Origin: Rhizobium sp. J15 | GTDB taxonomy: Bacteria; Pseudomonadota; Alphaproteobacteria; Rhizobiales; Rhizobiaceae | Assembly: GCF_002531825.1 (NCBI RefSeq) | Contig: NZ_NWSX01000007.1 | Location: 1-64,000, forward strand | Direction of reading: 5' to 3' | DNA length: 64,000 nt | Notes under the pieces: generated by a model | Databases searched by the model: none | Told to the model about the DNA's origin: nothing | Seen by the model: only the letters and a program-made list of their open reading frames with translations | In this document: in pieces, positions 31,138-40,376 of the stretch | Position numbering within the stretch: position 1 is the stretch's first letter | Layout: each line of letters starts with the position of its first letter | Made by a program: the position numbers and the translations under genes

Positions 31138-31674
31138 TCAGCCCTTCGTCGTCTTCGCACGCTCGATGGCTTCGAGGATGAGGGCGCCCGCTTCCTGGGC
31201 GCTGCCCCAGCCGTAGATCTTCACCCACTTGCCGGGCTCCAGATCCTTATAGTGCTCGAAGAAGTGCTCGATCTGCTTCAGCGTGATTTCGGGAAGGTCG
31301 GTGTAATCCTTCACCTTCTCGTAGCGCAGCGTCAGCTTCGGCGACGGTACGGCGATGATCTTCTCGTCCTTGCCGGAATTGTCTTCCATCTTCAGGACGC
31401 CGATCGGGCGCACGTTGATGACGCAGCCAGGAACCAGCGGACGGGTGCTGGCGATCAGAACGTCGATCGGGTCGCCGTCTTCGGACAGCGTATGCGGCAC
31501 GAAGCCGTAATTGCCCGGATAGGTCATCGGCGTATAGAGGAAGCGGTCGACGACGAGCGTGCCGGCGTCCTTATCCATTTCATACTTGATCGGATGACCG
31601 CCGACCGGAACCTCGACGATAACGTTGACGTCTTCAGGGGGATTGTTACCGATTGAAACGGCGTCGATGCGCAT
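31138..31674 (-). CDS. ppa: Inorganic pyrophosphatase, family I
   Basis: A 178-residue soluble enzyme hydrolysing pyrophosphate, which pulls biosynthetic reactions forward. The metal-binding signature [10 protein letters not shown] is present, along with [21 protein letters not shown] and [10 protein letters not shown]. Start at ATG 31674 (MRIDAVSIG) is the family start. It converges with the DUF167 gene with no gap between the stops. Confidence 0.96.
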   Translation of the reverse strand: MRIDAVSIGNNPPEDVNVIVEVPVGGHPIKYEMDKDAGTLVVDRFLYTPMTYPGNYGFVPHTLSEDGDPIDVLIASTRPLVPGCVINVRPIGVLKMEDNSGKDEKIIAVPSPKLTLRYEKVKDYTDLPEITLKQIEHFFEHYKDLEPGKWVKIYGWGSAQEAGALILEAIERAKTTKG

Positions 31675-31822
31675 ACGAAACTCCTGCGAGGTTGAATTGC
31701 TCGCAGCCAGATAATCAGTTTCATGCGGCAACGCAACATTTGACATCACCAATGCGTGATGGCACCGGCGCGCAGCCACATCAAAATTCCAGCAGGAGAT
31801 GAGCGAACCACCCGGGAGCGGT

Positions 31823-32329
31823 TCAGTTCCAGATGAAGCCGATTTTCTTCAACTGCTTGTGGTCGAAATTTTCCATGCCTTCGCAGAAATCCATGCCGCC
31901 GTGGCTGCGATAAAACCGGCTGGCATTCTCGTTGTCCTCGAGGCACCAGACGACCAGACCGTTGCAGCCGAGCGACTTCAGCAGCCGGCGCGCCTCGCCG
32001 AACAGCATCCTGCCGAGGCCGATGCCCTGATATTCCGGTCTGAGATAAAGCTCGTAGATTTCGCCTTCCTGCGGCAGCGCCCGGGCGCGGTTGAGGCCGA
32101 GCGTGGCGTAGCCGGCGACCGTTCCGGCGACATCGAGAACCAGCAGCGTCGCGGGACCGCGGGTGGCCTTACGCCACCAGTTTTCACCGCGCCGCTCGAT
32201 CATTTGCGTCAGCGCACGATGCGGAATGATCCCCGCATAAGTGTGCTGCCAGGCAAGCCTGTGGGTCTCCGAAATGGCTCGGGCATCATGCGGCTCGGCC
32301 CGCCGGACATCGATCGACAACGTCTTCAT
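31823..32329 (-). CDS. GNAT N-acetyltransferase
   Basis: A 168-residue acetyltransferase. It has [28 protein letters not shown] at the N terminus and the acetyl-CoA loop region [39 protein letters not shown] is typical of the fold's last helix. The substrate is unknown. ATG at 32329 is preferred; an earlier frame extension is not family-like. A CtrA-type box lies about 100 bases upstream. Confidence 0.88.
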   Translation of the reverse strand: MKTLSIDVRRAEPHDARAISETHRLAWQHTYAGIIPHRALTQMIERRGENWWRKATRGPATLLVLDVAGTVAGYATLGLNRARALPQEGEIYELYLRPEYQGIGLGRMLFGEARRLLKSLGCNGLVVWCLEDNENASRFYRSHGGMDFCEGMENFDHKQLKKIGFIWN

Positions 32330-32426
32330 AACGTTTACTTTGGTCCTGCCGGGGACAATTAACCATATGCGATGACGCATTCCGGTCGATTGCCCACAGA
32401 CTTAACATGTGGACGATGGTCAAATT

Positions 32427-32442
32427 TTAACGCTTTTTTAAC
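32427..32442 (-). promoter_or_regulatory. CtrA-type box upstream of the GNAT gene
   Basis: TTAACGCTTTTTTAAC on the plus strand is the TTAA-N7-TTAAC pattern. On the minus strand a TTGACC begins exactly three bases after the second TTAA. The same spacing is seen at 36737-36760. The -10 element is weak. Confidence 0.45.
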
Positions 32443-32473
32443 GATTGTCACAAGCCGGAATCGACGCAGCGCA

Positions 32474-32503
32474 CAAAAAAACCCCGGCGCGAAGGCCGGG
32501 GTT
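32474..32503 (-). terminator. Rho-independent terminator of typA
   Basis: Stem AACCCCGGC/GCCGGGGTT with a six-base loop, followed on the minus strand by a run of seven T. It lies 21 bases after the typA stop. Confidence 0.92.
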
Positions 32504-32524
32504 TCAAAGCGTTTTTCTAGGCCC

Positions 32525-34345
32525 TCAGAGAGCCGCTTTGGACTTTTCGAAACGCTTACGATCGTTTGCGTCGAGATACATCTTACGCAGACGAATATTC
32601 TTCGGCGTCACTTCCATCAGCTCGTCGTCCTGGATCCAGGACAGCGCGCGATCAAGTGTCATGCGGATCGGCGGCGTCAGCTTCACCGCTTCATCCTTGC
32701 CGGCGGCGCGGATGTTGGTGAGCTGCTTGCCCTTCAGGACGTTGACCTCAAGATCGTTATCGCGCGAGTGGATGCCGATGATCATGCCGGCATAGACCTT
32801 TTCGCCTGGCTCGATGATCATCGGGCCGCGATCCTCCAGGTTGAACATCGCATAGGCGACGGCTTCGCCGGAAGCGTTAGCGAGCAGCACGCCGTTGACG
32901 CGGCCGCCGATCACACCCTTGTAGGGCTGGTAGTCGTGGAACAGGCGGTTCATGATCGCCGTGCCGCGCGTATCCGTCAGCAGCTCCGACTGGTAGCCGA
33001 TCAGGCCACGGGTCGGCGCGTAGAAACGCAGGCGAAGACGATTGCCGCCCGACGGGCGCAGCTCGACCATTTCGGCCTTGCGCTCCGACATCTTCTGCAC
33101 GACGACACCGGAATGTTCTTCGTCCACGTCGACGACGACTTCCTCGATCGGCTCCAGAAGCTGGCCGCTTTCATCCTTATGCATCACGACGCGCGGACGC
33201 GATACGGCAAGCTCGAAGCCTTCGCGACGCATGGTTTCGATGAGAACGGCGAGCTGAAGTTCGCCGCGGCCGGACACGTAGAACGAATCCTTGCCTTCGG
33301 CTTCTTCGATCTTCAGGGCGACGTTGCCTTCGGCTTCCTTGAAGAGGCGGTCGCGGATGACGCGGCTCGTCACCTTGTCGCCTTCGGTGCCTGCCAGCGG
33401 GCTGTCGTTGACGATAAAGGACATGGTGACCGTCGGCGGATCGATCGGCTGCGCCTTCATGGCTTCCGAGACGGCCGGATCGCAGAAAGTATCGGCAACA
33501 GTACCCTTGGAGAGGCCGGCGATCGCGACGATGTCACCCGCATGCGCTTCGTCGATCGCCGTGCGCTCGATGCCGCGGAAGGCGAGGATCTTGGAGATTC
33601 GGCCGGTTTCGATCAGCTTGCCATCCTGGCCGAGAACCTTGACGGCCTGGTTCGGCTTGATCGAGCCCGAGGCGATACGGCCGGTGATGATACGGCCGAG
33701 GAAGGGGTTGGCTTCGAGGATCGTGCCGATCATGCGGAACGGGCCTTCCTCGACGGTCGGCTCCGGAACATGCTTGAGCACTAGGTCGAGAAGCGGCGCA
33801 AGACCCTCATCCTTCGGACCTTCCGGATTGACGTTCATCCAGCCGTCGCGGCCCGAACCGTAAAGGATCGGGAAGTCGAGCTGCTCATCGGTCGCGTCGA
33901 GATTGGCGAAAAGGTCGAAGACTTCGTTGATGACCTCTTCGTGGCGGCCATCGGGACGGTCGATCTTGTTAATCGCGACGATCGGGCGAAGGCCAACCTT
34001 CAGCGCCTTGGAGACGACGAATTTGGTCTGCGGCATCGGGCCTTCGGAGGAGTCGACGAGAACGATCGCGCCGTCCACCATCGAGAGAATGCGCTCGACT
34101 TCGCCGCCGAAGTCGGCGTGGCCGGGGGTGTCGACGATATTGATGCGGACACCCTTCCACTCGACCGAAGTCGCCTTGGCGAGAATGGTGATGCCGCGTT
34201 CTTTTTCGAGATCGTTCGAGTCCATCACGCGTTCGGCAACGCGCTGATTTTCGCGGAACGAGCCGGACTGCTTGAGAAGCTCATCCACCAGGGTCGTCTT
34301 GCCATGGTCAACGTGCGCGATGATCGCGATATTGCGAAGTGCCAT
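32525..34345 (-). CDS. typA: Translational GTPase TypA/BipA
   Basis: A 606-residue ribosome-binding GTPase of the EF-G-like family, involved in ribosome assembly and growth under stress. It has G1 AHVDHGKTT, switch ERGITI, G3 DTPGHADFG and G4 NKIDRPD. The C-terminal BipA-specific domain includes TRGLIGYQSELLTDTRGTAIMNR. ATG at 34345 (MALRNIAIIAHVDHG) is the family start. It is a single-gene unit with its own terminator. Confidence 0.97.
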   Translation of the reverse strand: MALRNIAIIAHVDHGKTTLVDELLKQSGSFRENQRVAERVMDSNDLEKERGITILAKATSVEWKGVRINIVDTPGHADFGGEVERILSMVDGAIVLVDSSEGPMPQTKFVVSKALKVGLRPIVAINKIDRPDGRHEEVINEVFDLFANLDATDEQLDFPILYGSGRDGWMNVNPEGPKDEGLAPLLDLVLKHVPEPTVEEGPFRMIGTILEANPFLGRIITGRIASGSIKPNQAVKVLGQDGKLIETGRISKILAFRGIERTAIDEAHAGDIVAIAGLSKGTVADTFCDPAVSEAMKAQPIDPPTVTMSFIVNDSPLAGTEGDKVTSRVIRDRLFKEAEGNVALKIEEAEGKDSFYVSGRGELQLAVLIETMRREGFELAVSRPRVVMHKDESGQLLEPIEEVVVDVDEEHSGVVVQKMSERKAEMVELRPSGGNRLRLRFYAPTRGLIGYQSELLTDTRGTAIMNRLFHDYQPYKGVIGGRVNGVLLANASGEAVAYAMFNLEDRGPMIIEPGEKVYAGMIIGIHSRDNDLEVNVLKGKQLTNIRAAGKDEAVKLTPPIRMTLDRALSWIQDDELMEVTPKNIRLRKMYLDANDRKRFEKSKAAL

Positions 34346-34502
34346 ATGTGAAATCTCTGAGGCTGCGGCGCACGCTCTTGAGGACGCGCCTATTGGTTTG
34401 GGGCGTCCATACAGTTTTTTTTGCGTTTGCGAAAGAGGGGAACGCGCAAAAGCTGCGGCAAGGCCACCGCCTCGCCGCATCACAGCTTGTCATCAAATTG
34501 TC

Positions 34503-36590
34503 TTAAGCGTCGCTGCCTGTCAATTCCTCGAAGGTCGCGAGCCCCTTTTTGACGAGCATCGCATTCGGGCTCGGCAGCTTGCCGCGGAAACCCTTGTAGG
34601 CATCCTCCGGATCGACCGAGCCGCCGGTCGAATAGATGTTTTCCCTAAGCTTTTTCGCCATCTCGCCGTTGAAGGCGTCACCCGTCTCCTCGAAGGCGGC
34701 GAAGGCGTCGGCATCGAGCACCTCAGACCACATGTAGGAATAGTAGCCGGCCGAATAGCCGCCGGAGAAGATGTGCTGGAAGTGCGGCGTGGCATGGCGC
34801 ATGACGATCGATTTCGGCATGCCGATCTCGGCCAGCACCTCGGCCTGCACCGCCATCGGGTCTTCGACGGCCTCGCGTGTGTGAAACGCCATATCGACCA
34901 ATGCCGACGAGGTGAACTCGACGGTGTTGAAGCCGGCATTGAAGGTGCGCGCCGCCAGCACCTTGTCGAGCAGGGCCTCAGGCATCGGCTCGCCGGTTTC
35001 GAAGTGGACGGCATATTCCTTGAGGATGGCGGGCACCGTCAGCCAATGTTCGTAGAGCTGCGAGGGCAGTTCGACGAAATCGCGCGAGACGCCGGTGCCG
35101 GAAACCGAGGGATAGGTGACATCAGAAAGCATGCCATGCAGCGCATGGCCGAATTCGTGGAACAGCGTGCGCGCATCGTCGAGCGACAGCAGCGCCGGCT
35201 TGCCTTCGGCGGGCTTGGCGAAATTGCAGACATTGTAGATGATCGGCAATTCGCCATGGCGCCCGTTCTTCAGCTCCAGCCGGTGCTGCGATTGCAGCGA
35301 GCTCATCCAGGCGCCGGATCGTTTCGAACTGCGGGCGAAATAATCGCCGAGGAACAGGGCGACCAGCCTGTCGTCGCGGTCCCTGATTTCGAAGACCCTG
35401 ACATCGGGATGATAGGCCGGCACGCCCTTCTTCTCGACCGCGCGAATGCCGAACAGCCTTCCCGCCACGTCGAAGCAGGCGTCGATGATCTTCTCGAGCT
35501 GCAGATAGGGCTTCAGTTCCGCCTCGGAGAAATCGAACTTCCGCGCCCGGATCTTTTCGGCGTAGTGGCGCCAGTCCCAGGGCATCACCTCATGGTTCCG
35601 CCCCTCTTCGGCGATCAGCGCCGCGATGTCGATCTCTTCTTCGCTGGCGCGATTCACCGCTCGCGCCCATACAGCCCTCAACAGGTCGTTCACCGCATCG
35701 GCCGTTTTGGCCATCGTATTGTCGAGCTTCAGTTCGGCGAAATTCCCGTGGCCGAGCAGCTTCGCCACCTGATGGCGCAGGGCGAGCGTCTCCTTGATGA
35801 CGCTTCGATTGTCCGTCTCCCCGCCGTTTGCGCCGCGCGCCACCCAGGCCTTGAAAGCCTGTTCGCGCAGGTCCCGGCGCTCCGAGAAAGTTAGGAACGG
35901 CTCGATGATCGAGCGCGACAGCGTCACGGCATATTTGCCCTCCTCACCTCGTTCGCGCGCCGCCGCCGCCATCGCATCGCGCAGGAATTCGGGAAGGCCG
36001 TCGAGCTCGGCGCCTGCGGAGAGCACGAGCGCCCAAGCCTTCTCGTCGGCCAGCACGTTCTGACCGAACTGCGTGCCGAGACCGGCGAGCTTCTCGTTGA
36101 TCGCGGCAAGCTGCTCCTGCTCGGCCTTCTCAAGCTTGGCGCCCGACTTGACGAAACCTTTCCAATGGCGTTCCAGCACGCGCGTCTGTTCGAGCGTCAG
36201 CCCAAGGTTCTCGCGGTTCTCCCAGAGCGCATCGATACGGGCAAACAGCGCTGCGTTCATCCCGATCTTCGAATAATGGCGCGACATTTTCGGCGAGATC
36301 TCCCGCTCCAGCGCCTGGATCACGTCGTTGGTATGGGCTCCCGCCCTGTTCCAGAACAGCGACGAGACGCGCGACAGCGCATCGCCGGCGATCTCGAGCG
36401 CGACGATCGTATTCTCGAATGTCGGCGCATCGCCGTGTCCGGCGATCTCGTCGATCTCCCTTTCATGCTCGGCAAGCGCGGCCTCGAAGGCAGCGGCAAA
36501 ATCGCCGTCGTTCAAGGCGTCGAAACGCGGCAGGCCGTGAAGGCCGTCCCAGTTGACCAGCGCCGGATTGAAATCATGTGGAGAAGGCAT
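34503..36590 (-). CDS. M3 family zinc oligopeptidase
   Basis: A 695-residue metallopeptidase of the Dcp/oligopeptidase A group, degrading short peptides in the cytoplasm. The zinc motif HEFGHALHG lies about two thirds along and a downstream Glu helix follows. SGGYSAGYYSYMWSEVLDADAFAAF near the C terminus is characteristic. ATG at 36590 follows AAGGA and fits the family length; a longer open frame continues upstream without family features. Confidence 0.94.
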   Translation of the reverse strand: MPSPHDFNPALVNWDGLHGLPRFDALNDGDFAAAFEAALAEHEREIDEIAGHGDAPTFENTIVALEIAGDALSRVSSLFWNRAGAHTNDVIQALEREISPKMSRHYSKIGMNAALFARIDALWENRENLGLTLEQTRVLERHWKGFVKSGAKLEKAEQEQLAAINEKLAGLGTQFGQNVLADEKAWALVLSAGAELDGLPEFLRDAMAAAARERGEEGKYAVTLSRSIIEPFLTFSERRDLREQAFKAWVARGANGGETDNRSVIKETLALRHQVAKLLGHGNFAELKLDNTMAKTADAVNDLLRAVWARAVNRASEEEIDIAALIAEEGRNHEVMPWDWRHYAEKIRARKFDFSEAELKPYLQLEKIIDACFDVAGRLFGIRAVEKKGVPAYHPDVRVFEIRDRDDRLVALFLGDYFARSSKRSGAWMSSLQSQHRLELKNGRHGELPIIYNVCNFAKPAEGKPALLSLDDARTLFHEFGHALHGMLSDVTYPSVSGTGVSRDFVELPSQLYEHWLTVPAILKEYAVHFETGEPMPEALLDKVLAARTFNAGFNTVEFTSSALVDMAFHTREAVEDPMAVQAEVLAEIGMPKSIVMRHATPHFQHIFSGGYSAGYYSYMWSEVLDADAFAAFEETGDAFNGEMAKKLRENIYSTGGSVDPEDAYKGFRGKLPSPNAMLVKKGLATFEELTGSDA

Positions 36591-36668
36591 CGGAGAATCC
36601 TTTTTGGCATGCGAATGGATCGTCAATATAGGAGAGCGACCGCAGAATTGGTATGTCGCCGGCGGGGC

Positions 36669-36689
36669 CTTTTGCCTCACCGGCAAAAG
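36669..36689. repeat. Perfect hairpin CTTTTGCC-N5-GGCAAAAG
   Basis: An eight-base inverted repeat with five-base loop in the divergent region between the M3 peptidase gene and the orphan gene at 36818, just before two GGTGGACA repeats. It may be an operator. Confidence 0.5.
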
Positions 36690-36690
36690 C

Positions 36691-36718
36691 GGTGGACATC
36701 AGATAAATGTGGTGGACA
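36691..36718 (+). repeat. Two direct GGTGGACA repeats 20 bases apart
   Basis: GGTGGACA at 36691-36698 and 36711-36718, a two-helical-turn period, placed between the hairpin and the CtrA-type box. Possible tandem regulator sites. Confidence 0.4.
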
Positions 36719-36736
36719 AAATTTGACGCCCGGAAA

Positions 36737-36783
36737 TTAACCATTTGTTAACGATTGACGCGAATCACGGGCAAGCGCTAGTT
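36737..36783 (+). promoter_or_regulatory. Probable promoter with CtrA-type box
   Basis: The CtrA box TTAACCATTTGTTAAC is at 36737-36752. TTGACG (-35) is at 36755-36760 and CTAGTT (-10) at 36778-36783, 17 bases apart. A box abutting the -35 is the position expected for CtrA activation. The expected start is near 36790, giving a leader of about 28 bases. Confidence 0.6.
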
Positions 36784-36817
36784 TCCCGGTGATCTTCTTG
36801 TTCAGGGGACATGCGCC

Positions 36818-37249
36818 ATGGAAATTTTTTCTGTGCGGTCTTCTCAGAGTTTGCTTTTTAAAAACAATCCTAATAACGCAAAAAATTCGAAGACCACGGA
36901 TATTCAAATCGAGACCAGAGCTCCGGCGCCGGCCTCGTTCCAGATTGAAGACGACGTCGACGAGGGCCCCGATTTCACCGCGGTCAGCCCCGGTGAACTG
37001 CGCAATTACGCGCGCCAAGGCTTCGACAGCGGCCTGATCGACCAGAACACCTATGCCGCGATTTCCGAACCGCTGCCGATGCACGCGATCGATCCGCTCG
37101 GCAATCTCATCGATCTCTCCAGCGTCACCGACGGCACGAGCTTCAATTTCCTCGATTACTACCGAAACCAGCTGCAGATCGCCATGTCGATCGGCGATCC
37201 GGATGAAGTTCAGACGCTGAAATCGATCGTCAATTTCCTGGATGGCTGA
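36818..37249 (+). CDS. Orphan hypothetical protein behind CtrA-type promoter
   Basis: A 143-residue soluble protein with no signal or membrane segment. The N-terminal 45 residues are Asn/Ser/Lys-rich and probably disordered. A compact acidic C-terminal region follows (SPGELRNYARQGFDSGLIDQNTYAAISEPLPM, then LDYYRNQLQIAMSIGDPDEVQTLKSIVNFLDG). I do not recognise the family. It has its own promoter and a GGGGA ribosome site. The CtrA-type control suggests a role tied to the cell cycle or motility; that is inference. Its stop is one base from the convergent LysE gene. Confidence 0.75.
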   Translation: MEIFSVRSSQSLLFKNNPNNAKNSKTTDIQIETRAPAPASFQIEDDVDEGPDFTAVSPGELRNYARQGFDSGLIDQNTYAAISEPLPMHAIDPLGNLIDLSSVTDGTSFNFLDYYRNQLQIAMSIGDPDEVQTLKSIVNFLDG

Positions 37250-37250
37250 A

Positions 37251-37892
37251 TTAAGCCTTTCGCCAGCCGAGCAGGCCCGGCGTCGCATGCCATAGCGCCT
37301 GGACGGCAAAACCCATGAAGAGCACGCCGGATGTGCGCACGATCAACCGCTCATGGGCGCGATAGAAGCGGCGCACCGCCCCGGCGCCGATGATGCCGAT
37401 CAGGATGATGTCGGCGGTGACGAAACCTAGGAAGGACACGGCGAGAAGCACTGGCAGCGCCTCGAAATCGAGCGCGCCGGCAGAGCCTGCGACCAGCGCG
37501 GTGAAGGTGGCGAGAGCGACCGGATAACCCTTCGGATTGGTGACGCCGAAAATCAGGCCGCGGCGAAACGGCCGCTCGACCATGACGAGCGCCTGCCCAT
37601 CCGCTTTCGGCTTGGCATTGACGGCGCTCCACCCGATCCAGGCGAGATAGAAGCCGCAGGCCAGGCCGAGCAGATCGAAGACGAAGGTTCCGATCGTCTT
37701 CGCCCCGACGATCGCGATCAGCGCCAGCGACGACCAGATGATGTCCCCCACGAGATGCCCCATCATGAAGAGAGCGCCGGCCTTGCGCCCCTGCCCGGCG
37801 CCGATGCCGAGAAGCTGCAGGAAGGCCGGTCCGGGGATGAGCACATAGAAGAGCGCCGCCAGGAAGGCGCCGAAGAGCAGGGACTGCGTCAT
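37251..37892 (-). CDS. LysE-family exporter
   Basis: A 213-residue membrane protein of the LysE/RhtB family. It starts MTQSLLFGAFLAALFYVLIPGPAFLQLLGIGAGQGRKAG, with the PGP signature, and has about six helices. ATG at 37892 follows GGAG. The middle FGVTNPKGYPVALATFTALV matches the conserved NPK segment. The substrate is unknown. Single gene convergent with the orphan gene. Confidence 0.87.
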   Translation of the reverse strand: MTQSLLFGAFLAALFYVLIPGPAFLQLLGIGAGQGRKAGALFMMGHLVGDIIWSSLALIAIVGAKTIGTFVFDLLGLACGFYLAWIGWSAVNAKPKADGQALVMVERPFRRGLIFGVTNPKGYPVALATFTALVAGSAGALDFEALPVLLAVSFLGFVTADIILIGIIGAGAVRRFYRAHERLIVRTSGVLFMGFAVQALWHATPGLLGWRKA

Positions 37893-37974
37893 GGAAATGC
37901 TCCGAGGATGATTGCGGCAGAGTATGTCATCCCCGGCATCCGTCAAGGGCATGGCGGCGGCTTCCCGACGTGCT

Positions 37975-38415
37975 TTAGTGGTGCGCGCTATCGATTGCCG
38001 GTACGGTAAACGTCACGACCTTTCCGCCCAGCACTTCATGTTCCGGCGTTGCCATTTCGATGAGCACCTTGTGCTCGCCTGGCGGCAGGGCGGTGAGGAC
38101 GATAGCGCCGGTGCCGCCCGCATCGGCCCACCGCCAGGGCAGGTCGTCAATACTGACATGTAGGTGACCGGCCCTCGGCGAGACGTCGCTGGCGCTCGCG
38201 CCGAAGATCGGCAGGATGCGGAAATTCTCGGTTCGATAGGGAATGATGGCCACCGCTCGGCTCGCGAGCGGTCCCGCAAGGGGCTGATCCACGACGAGTT
38301 TGGGTGCGGGCTCATTCTTGATGGGAAGGAACTGCGTCGCCGTTTGCGCGTGGACGGGTGTGACCGCAGCAAGCAGTAAAGCTGCCGTTGCGAGCGGTTT
38401 TGCGATTATGCTCAT
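37975..38415 (-). CDS. Secreted DUF6130-like protein
   Basis: A 146-residue protein with signal peptide (1-23, VHAQT). The mature domain, APKLVVDQPLAGPLASRAVAIIPYRTENFRI then GHLHVSIDDLPWRWADAGG and LPPGEHKVLIEMATPEH, looks like a beta-sandwich periplasmic protein. I recall this as DUF6130, but the name is tentative. The His-rich ends (GHLHV, DSAHH) could bind metal. It lies 90 bases downstream of ohr on the same strand. Confidence 0.7.
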   Translation of the reverse strand: MSIIAKPLATAALLLAAVTPVHAQTATQFLPIKNEPAPKLVVDQPLAGPLASRAVAIIPYRTENFRILPIFGASASDVSPRAGHLHVSIDDLPWRWADAGGTGAIVLTALPPGEHKVLIEMATPEHEVLGGKVVTFTVPAIDSAHH

Positions 38416-38505
38416 GACAGAATCCTCTGGTCGTCGCGCCGGTCCTGGCCGGCATTTCCTCCGGCGCCGGCGCGATATCGGGTTGGAAGGCCGATCGGAG
38501 ACCGA

Positions 38506-38913
38506 TCAAGCGACGTTGAGTTCGACGGCGATATTGCCGCGGGTGGCCTTGGAATAGGGGCAGAGCTGGTGGGCACGCTCGACCAAGGACCTGGCGAGAT
38601 CCGCCTCGATGCCCGGCAGCGTTGCGTTCAGCCGTGCCTGCAGCACATAGCCGTCGTCATTCGAGACCAGGTCGATCTCGGCATTGATGGCAGCGTCGGC
38701 GGGCACGCGAAGCTGGCGCTCCGCGGCCGCTCTTCCGATCGCGCCGAGGAAACAGGCGGACCAGCCGGCAGCGAAGAGCTGCTCGGGATTAGTGCCTGTA
38801 CCCGAGGAACCGGGCGGGGACAATTTCACGTCGAGGCGCCCGTCGGAACTGCGAGACGCGCCGTCACGCCCGCCGGTGGTACTGGTTTTGCCTGTATAGA
38901 TGACTGTCGGCAT
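38506..38913 (-). CDS. ohr: Organic hydroperoxide resistance protein
   Basis: A 135-residue OsmC/Ohr thiol peroxidase reducing organic hydroperoxides. The redox cysteines are in SACFLGAIG and LCPYSKATRGN, which are Ohr-type. NPEQLFAAGWSACF is the family core. No MarR-type OhrR is adjacent, which is unusual for the family. The 257-base divergent gap toward the DUF2798 gene presumably holds its promoter. A LysR regulator lies about 550 bases further on. Confidence 0.94.
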   Translation of the reverse strand: MPTVIYTGKTSTTGGRDGASRSSDGRLDVKLSPPGSSGTGTNPEQLFAAGWSACFLGAIGRAAAERQLRVPADAAINAEIDLVSNDDGYVLQARLNATLPGIEADLARSLVERAHQLCPYSKATRGNIAVELNVA

Positions 38914-39170
38914 TCACATATCTCCTTGTTGGATTTCAGCCGGCGAGATAGCGGCGGCTGACTCGCACCGCCCAGGATCGATGGGGTCTTGGACTGCGAT
39001 GACGGGAAGATGAGCTTCGCAAGACCGATCCGGTAGCGAGCAGAAGCGAGAGTGAGCCTCTCGTTTTCTCTCGCTACCGCCGGCGCCGAAGCGGCGCGAT
39101 CTTCATGGCACCAACCGAAATCGCGACCGCTGTGGCGATCCCGCTTTTCACATCCGTCTGGGAGACCGAC

Positions 39171-39416
39171 ATGAACACGCATTTCAAACGCAAGATCGTC
39201 TTCGCTCTGTCGATGGGCGTCGTGACGACAGGGCTGATCTCTTTCACGCTGCTCGCGTTTAATCTGAGCTTCTCGAAGGGGTTCGTCCTGACATGGCTCC
39301 GCTCGTGGAGCATCGCCTATCTCATCGTCATCCCCGCCATCCTGCTGATCGGTCCTCGCCTTCAGGCGCAGATCGATCGCGTCATCCGTGACGCGCAAGA
39401 GGAACCATCTATATGA
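39171..39416 (+). CDS. DUF2798 membrane protein
   Basis: An 81-residue protein with two membrane helices (KIVFALSMGVVTTGLISFTLLAFN and WLRSWSIAYLIVIPAILLIGPRL), the pattern of DUF2798 proteins. The role is unknown. ATG at 39171 follows GGGAG. It converges with the LysR gene; the 45-base gap shows no clear terminator. Confidence 0.85.
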   Translation: MNTHFKRKIVFALSMGVVTTGLISFTLLAFNLSFSKGFVLTWLRSWSIAYLIVIPAILLIGPRLQAQIDRVIRDAQEEPSI

Positions 39417-39461
39417 CAATGGCCGCGCTTCGCCGCGGCGGTAATCAAAGAAGTGGGCGCT

Positions 39462-40376
39462 TCATTCCGGTGACGGCGTATCGCCATAGCTGCCGCAAGC
39501 CGCGCGAAGCCGGGGGAGCGCCCAATCGATGAAGGCGCGCACCTTCAGCGCGAGCAAGCCCTGACGCGAATAGACGATGTGGATCGGCTTGGGCTCGCCG
39601 TCGTAGTCCTTCAAGATCTGCACGAGCGCGCCCGAGGAGACCTCTTCGGGAACTTGGTAGTCGAAGAGGCGGGCGATCCCGACCCCATTCAGCGCGGCGG
39701 CAACGCAATTGGCGGCCGTGTTCACCTCGATCCGGCTCCGTGGCATGACCTCGACAGGCTTCCCCCCGATTACGAAACTCCAAAAGAACGACCGCTTGTG
39801 AAACATGATCCCATCGTGATCGGCGAGCTCGGTGGGATGTTGGGGAACGCCATGCCGTTCCAGATAGGCCGGGCTTGCGCAGGTCAGCAGACGGAACTCG
39901 CCGGCCTTGACGGCGTAGAGCGAGCTGTCGACCAACTCACCAAGCCGGATGGCGACATCGACCTGCTCATTGACCAGATGAACCGAGCGGTCGAGTGAAA
40001 GAACGTTCAGCGTCACCTCCGGATGCTTGTTCATGAAGTCAAGTGCGATCGGCAGAACATAGCGGTGGCCGAACTCCATCGGCATCGTGATGGTCAGCAG
40101 TCCCCGCGGCATCTGATATTCGCCCGACGCCCTGCGTTCGACCTCCTCCAGATCGGCGATAATCTTTCGCGCCGCCTCGACATAGTCGCGCCCGGCATCC
40201 GTGAGCTGCAGGTTGCGGCTCGTTCGGATGATGAGGTTCGTGCCGAGGTATCGCTCCAGATCGGCGACCTTGCGGCTGACGCTCGGCAGCGGTGCGTTCA
40301 GCTTCCGGCTGCCCGCCGACAAGCTACCGGCGTCCACCACCGCAAGCAGAACCCGCATTGCATCAAGCCGATCCAT
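39462..40376 (-). CDS. LysR-family transcriptional regulator
   Basis: A 304-residue regulator. Residues 1-60 form the winged helix-turn-helix (MDRLDAMRVLLAVVDAGSLSAGSRKL, PLPSVSRKVADLERYLGTNLI), and the remainder is a substrate-binding effector domain. It is CrgA/AaeR-like in pattern. Start at ATG 40376. It is divergent from the EamA transporter gene across about 280 bases, an arrangement that usually means the regulator controls that neighbour. Confidence 0.9.
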   Translation of the reverse strand: MDRLDAMRVLLAVVDAGSLSAGSRKLNAPLPSVSRKVADLERYLGTNLIIRTSRNLQLTDAGRDYVEAARKIIADLEEVERRASGEYQMPRGLLTITMPMEFGHRYVLPIALDFMNKHPEVTLNVLSLDRSVHLVNEQVDVAIRLGELVDSSLYAVKAGEFRLLTCASPAYLERHGVPQHPTELADHDGIMFHKRSFFWSFVIGGKPVEVMPRSRIEVNTAANCVAAALNGVGIARLFDYQVPEEVSSGALVQILKDYDGEPKPIHIVYSRQGLLALKVRAFIDWALPRLRAACGSYGDTPSPE

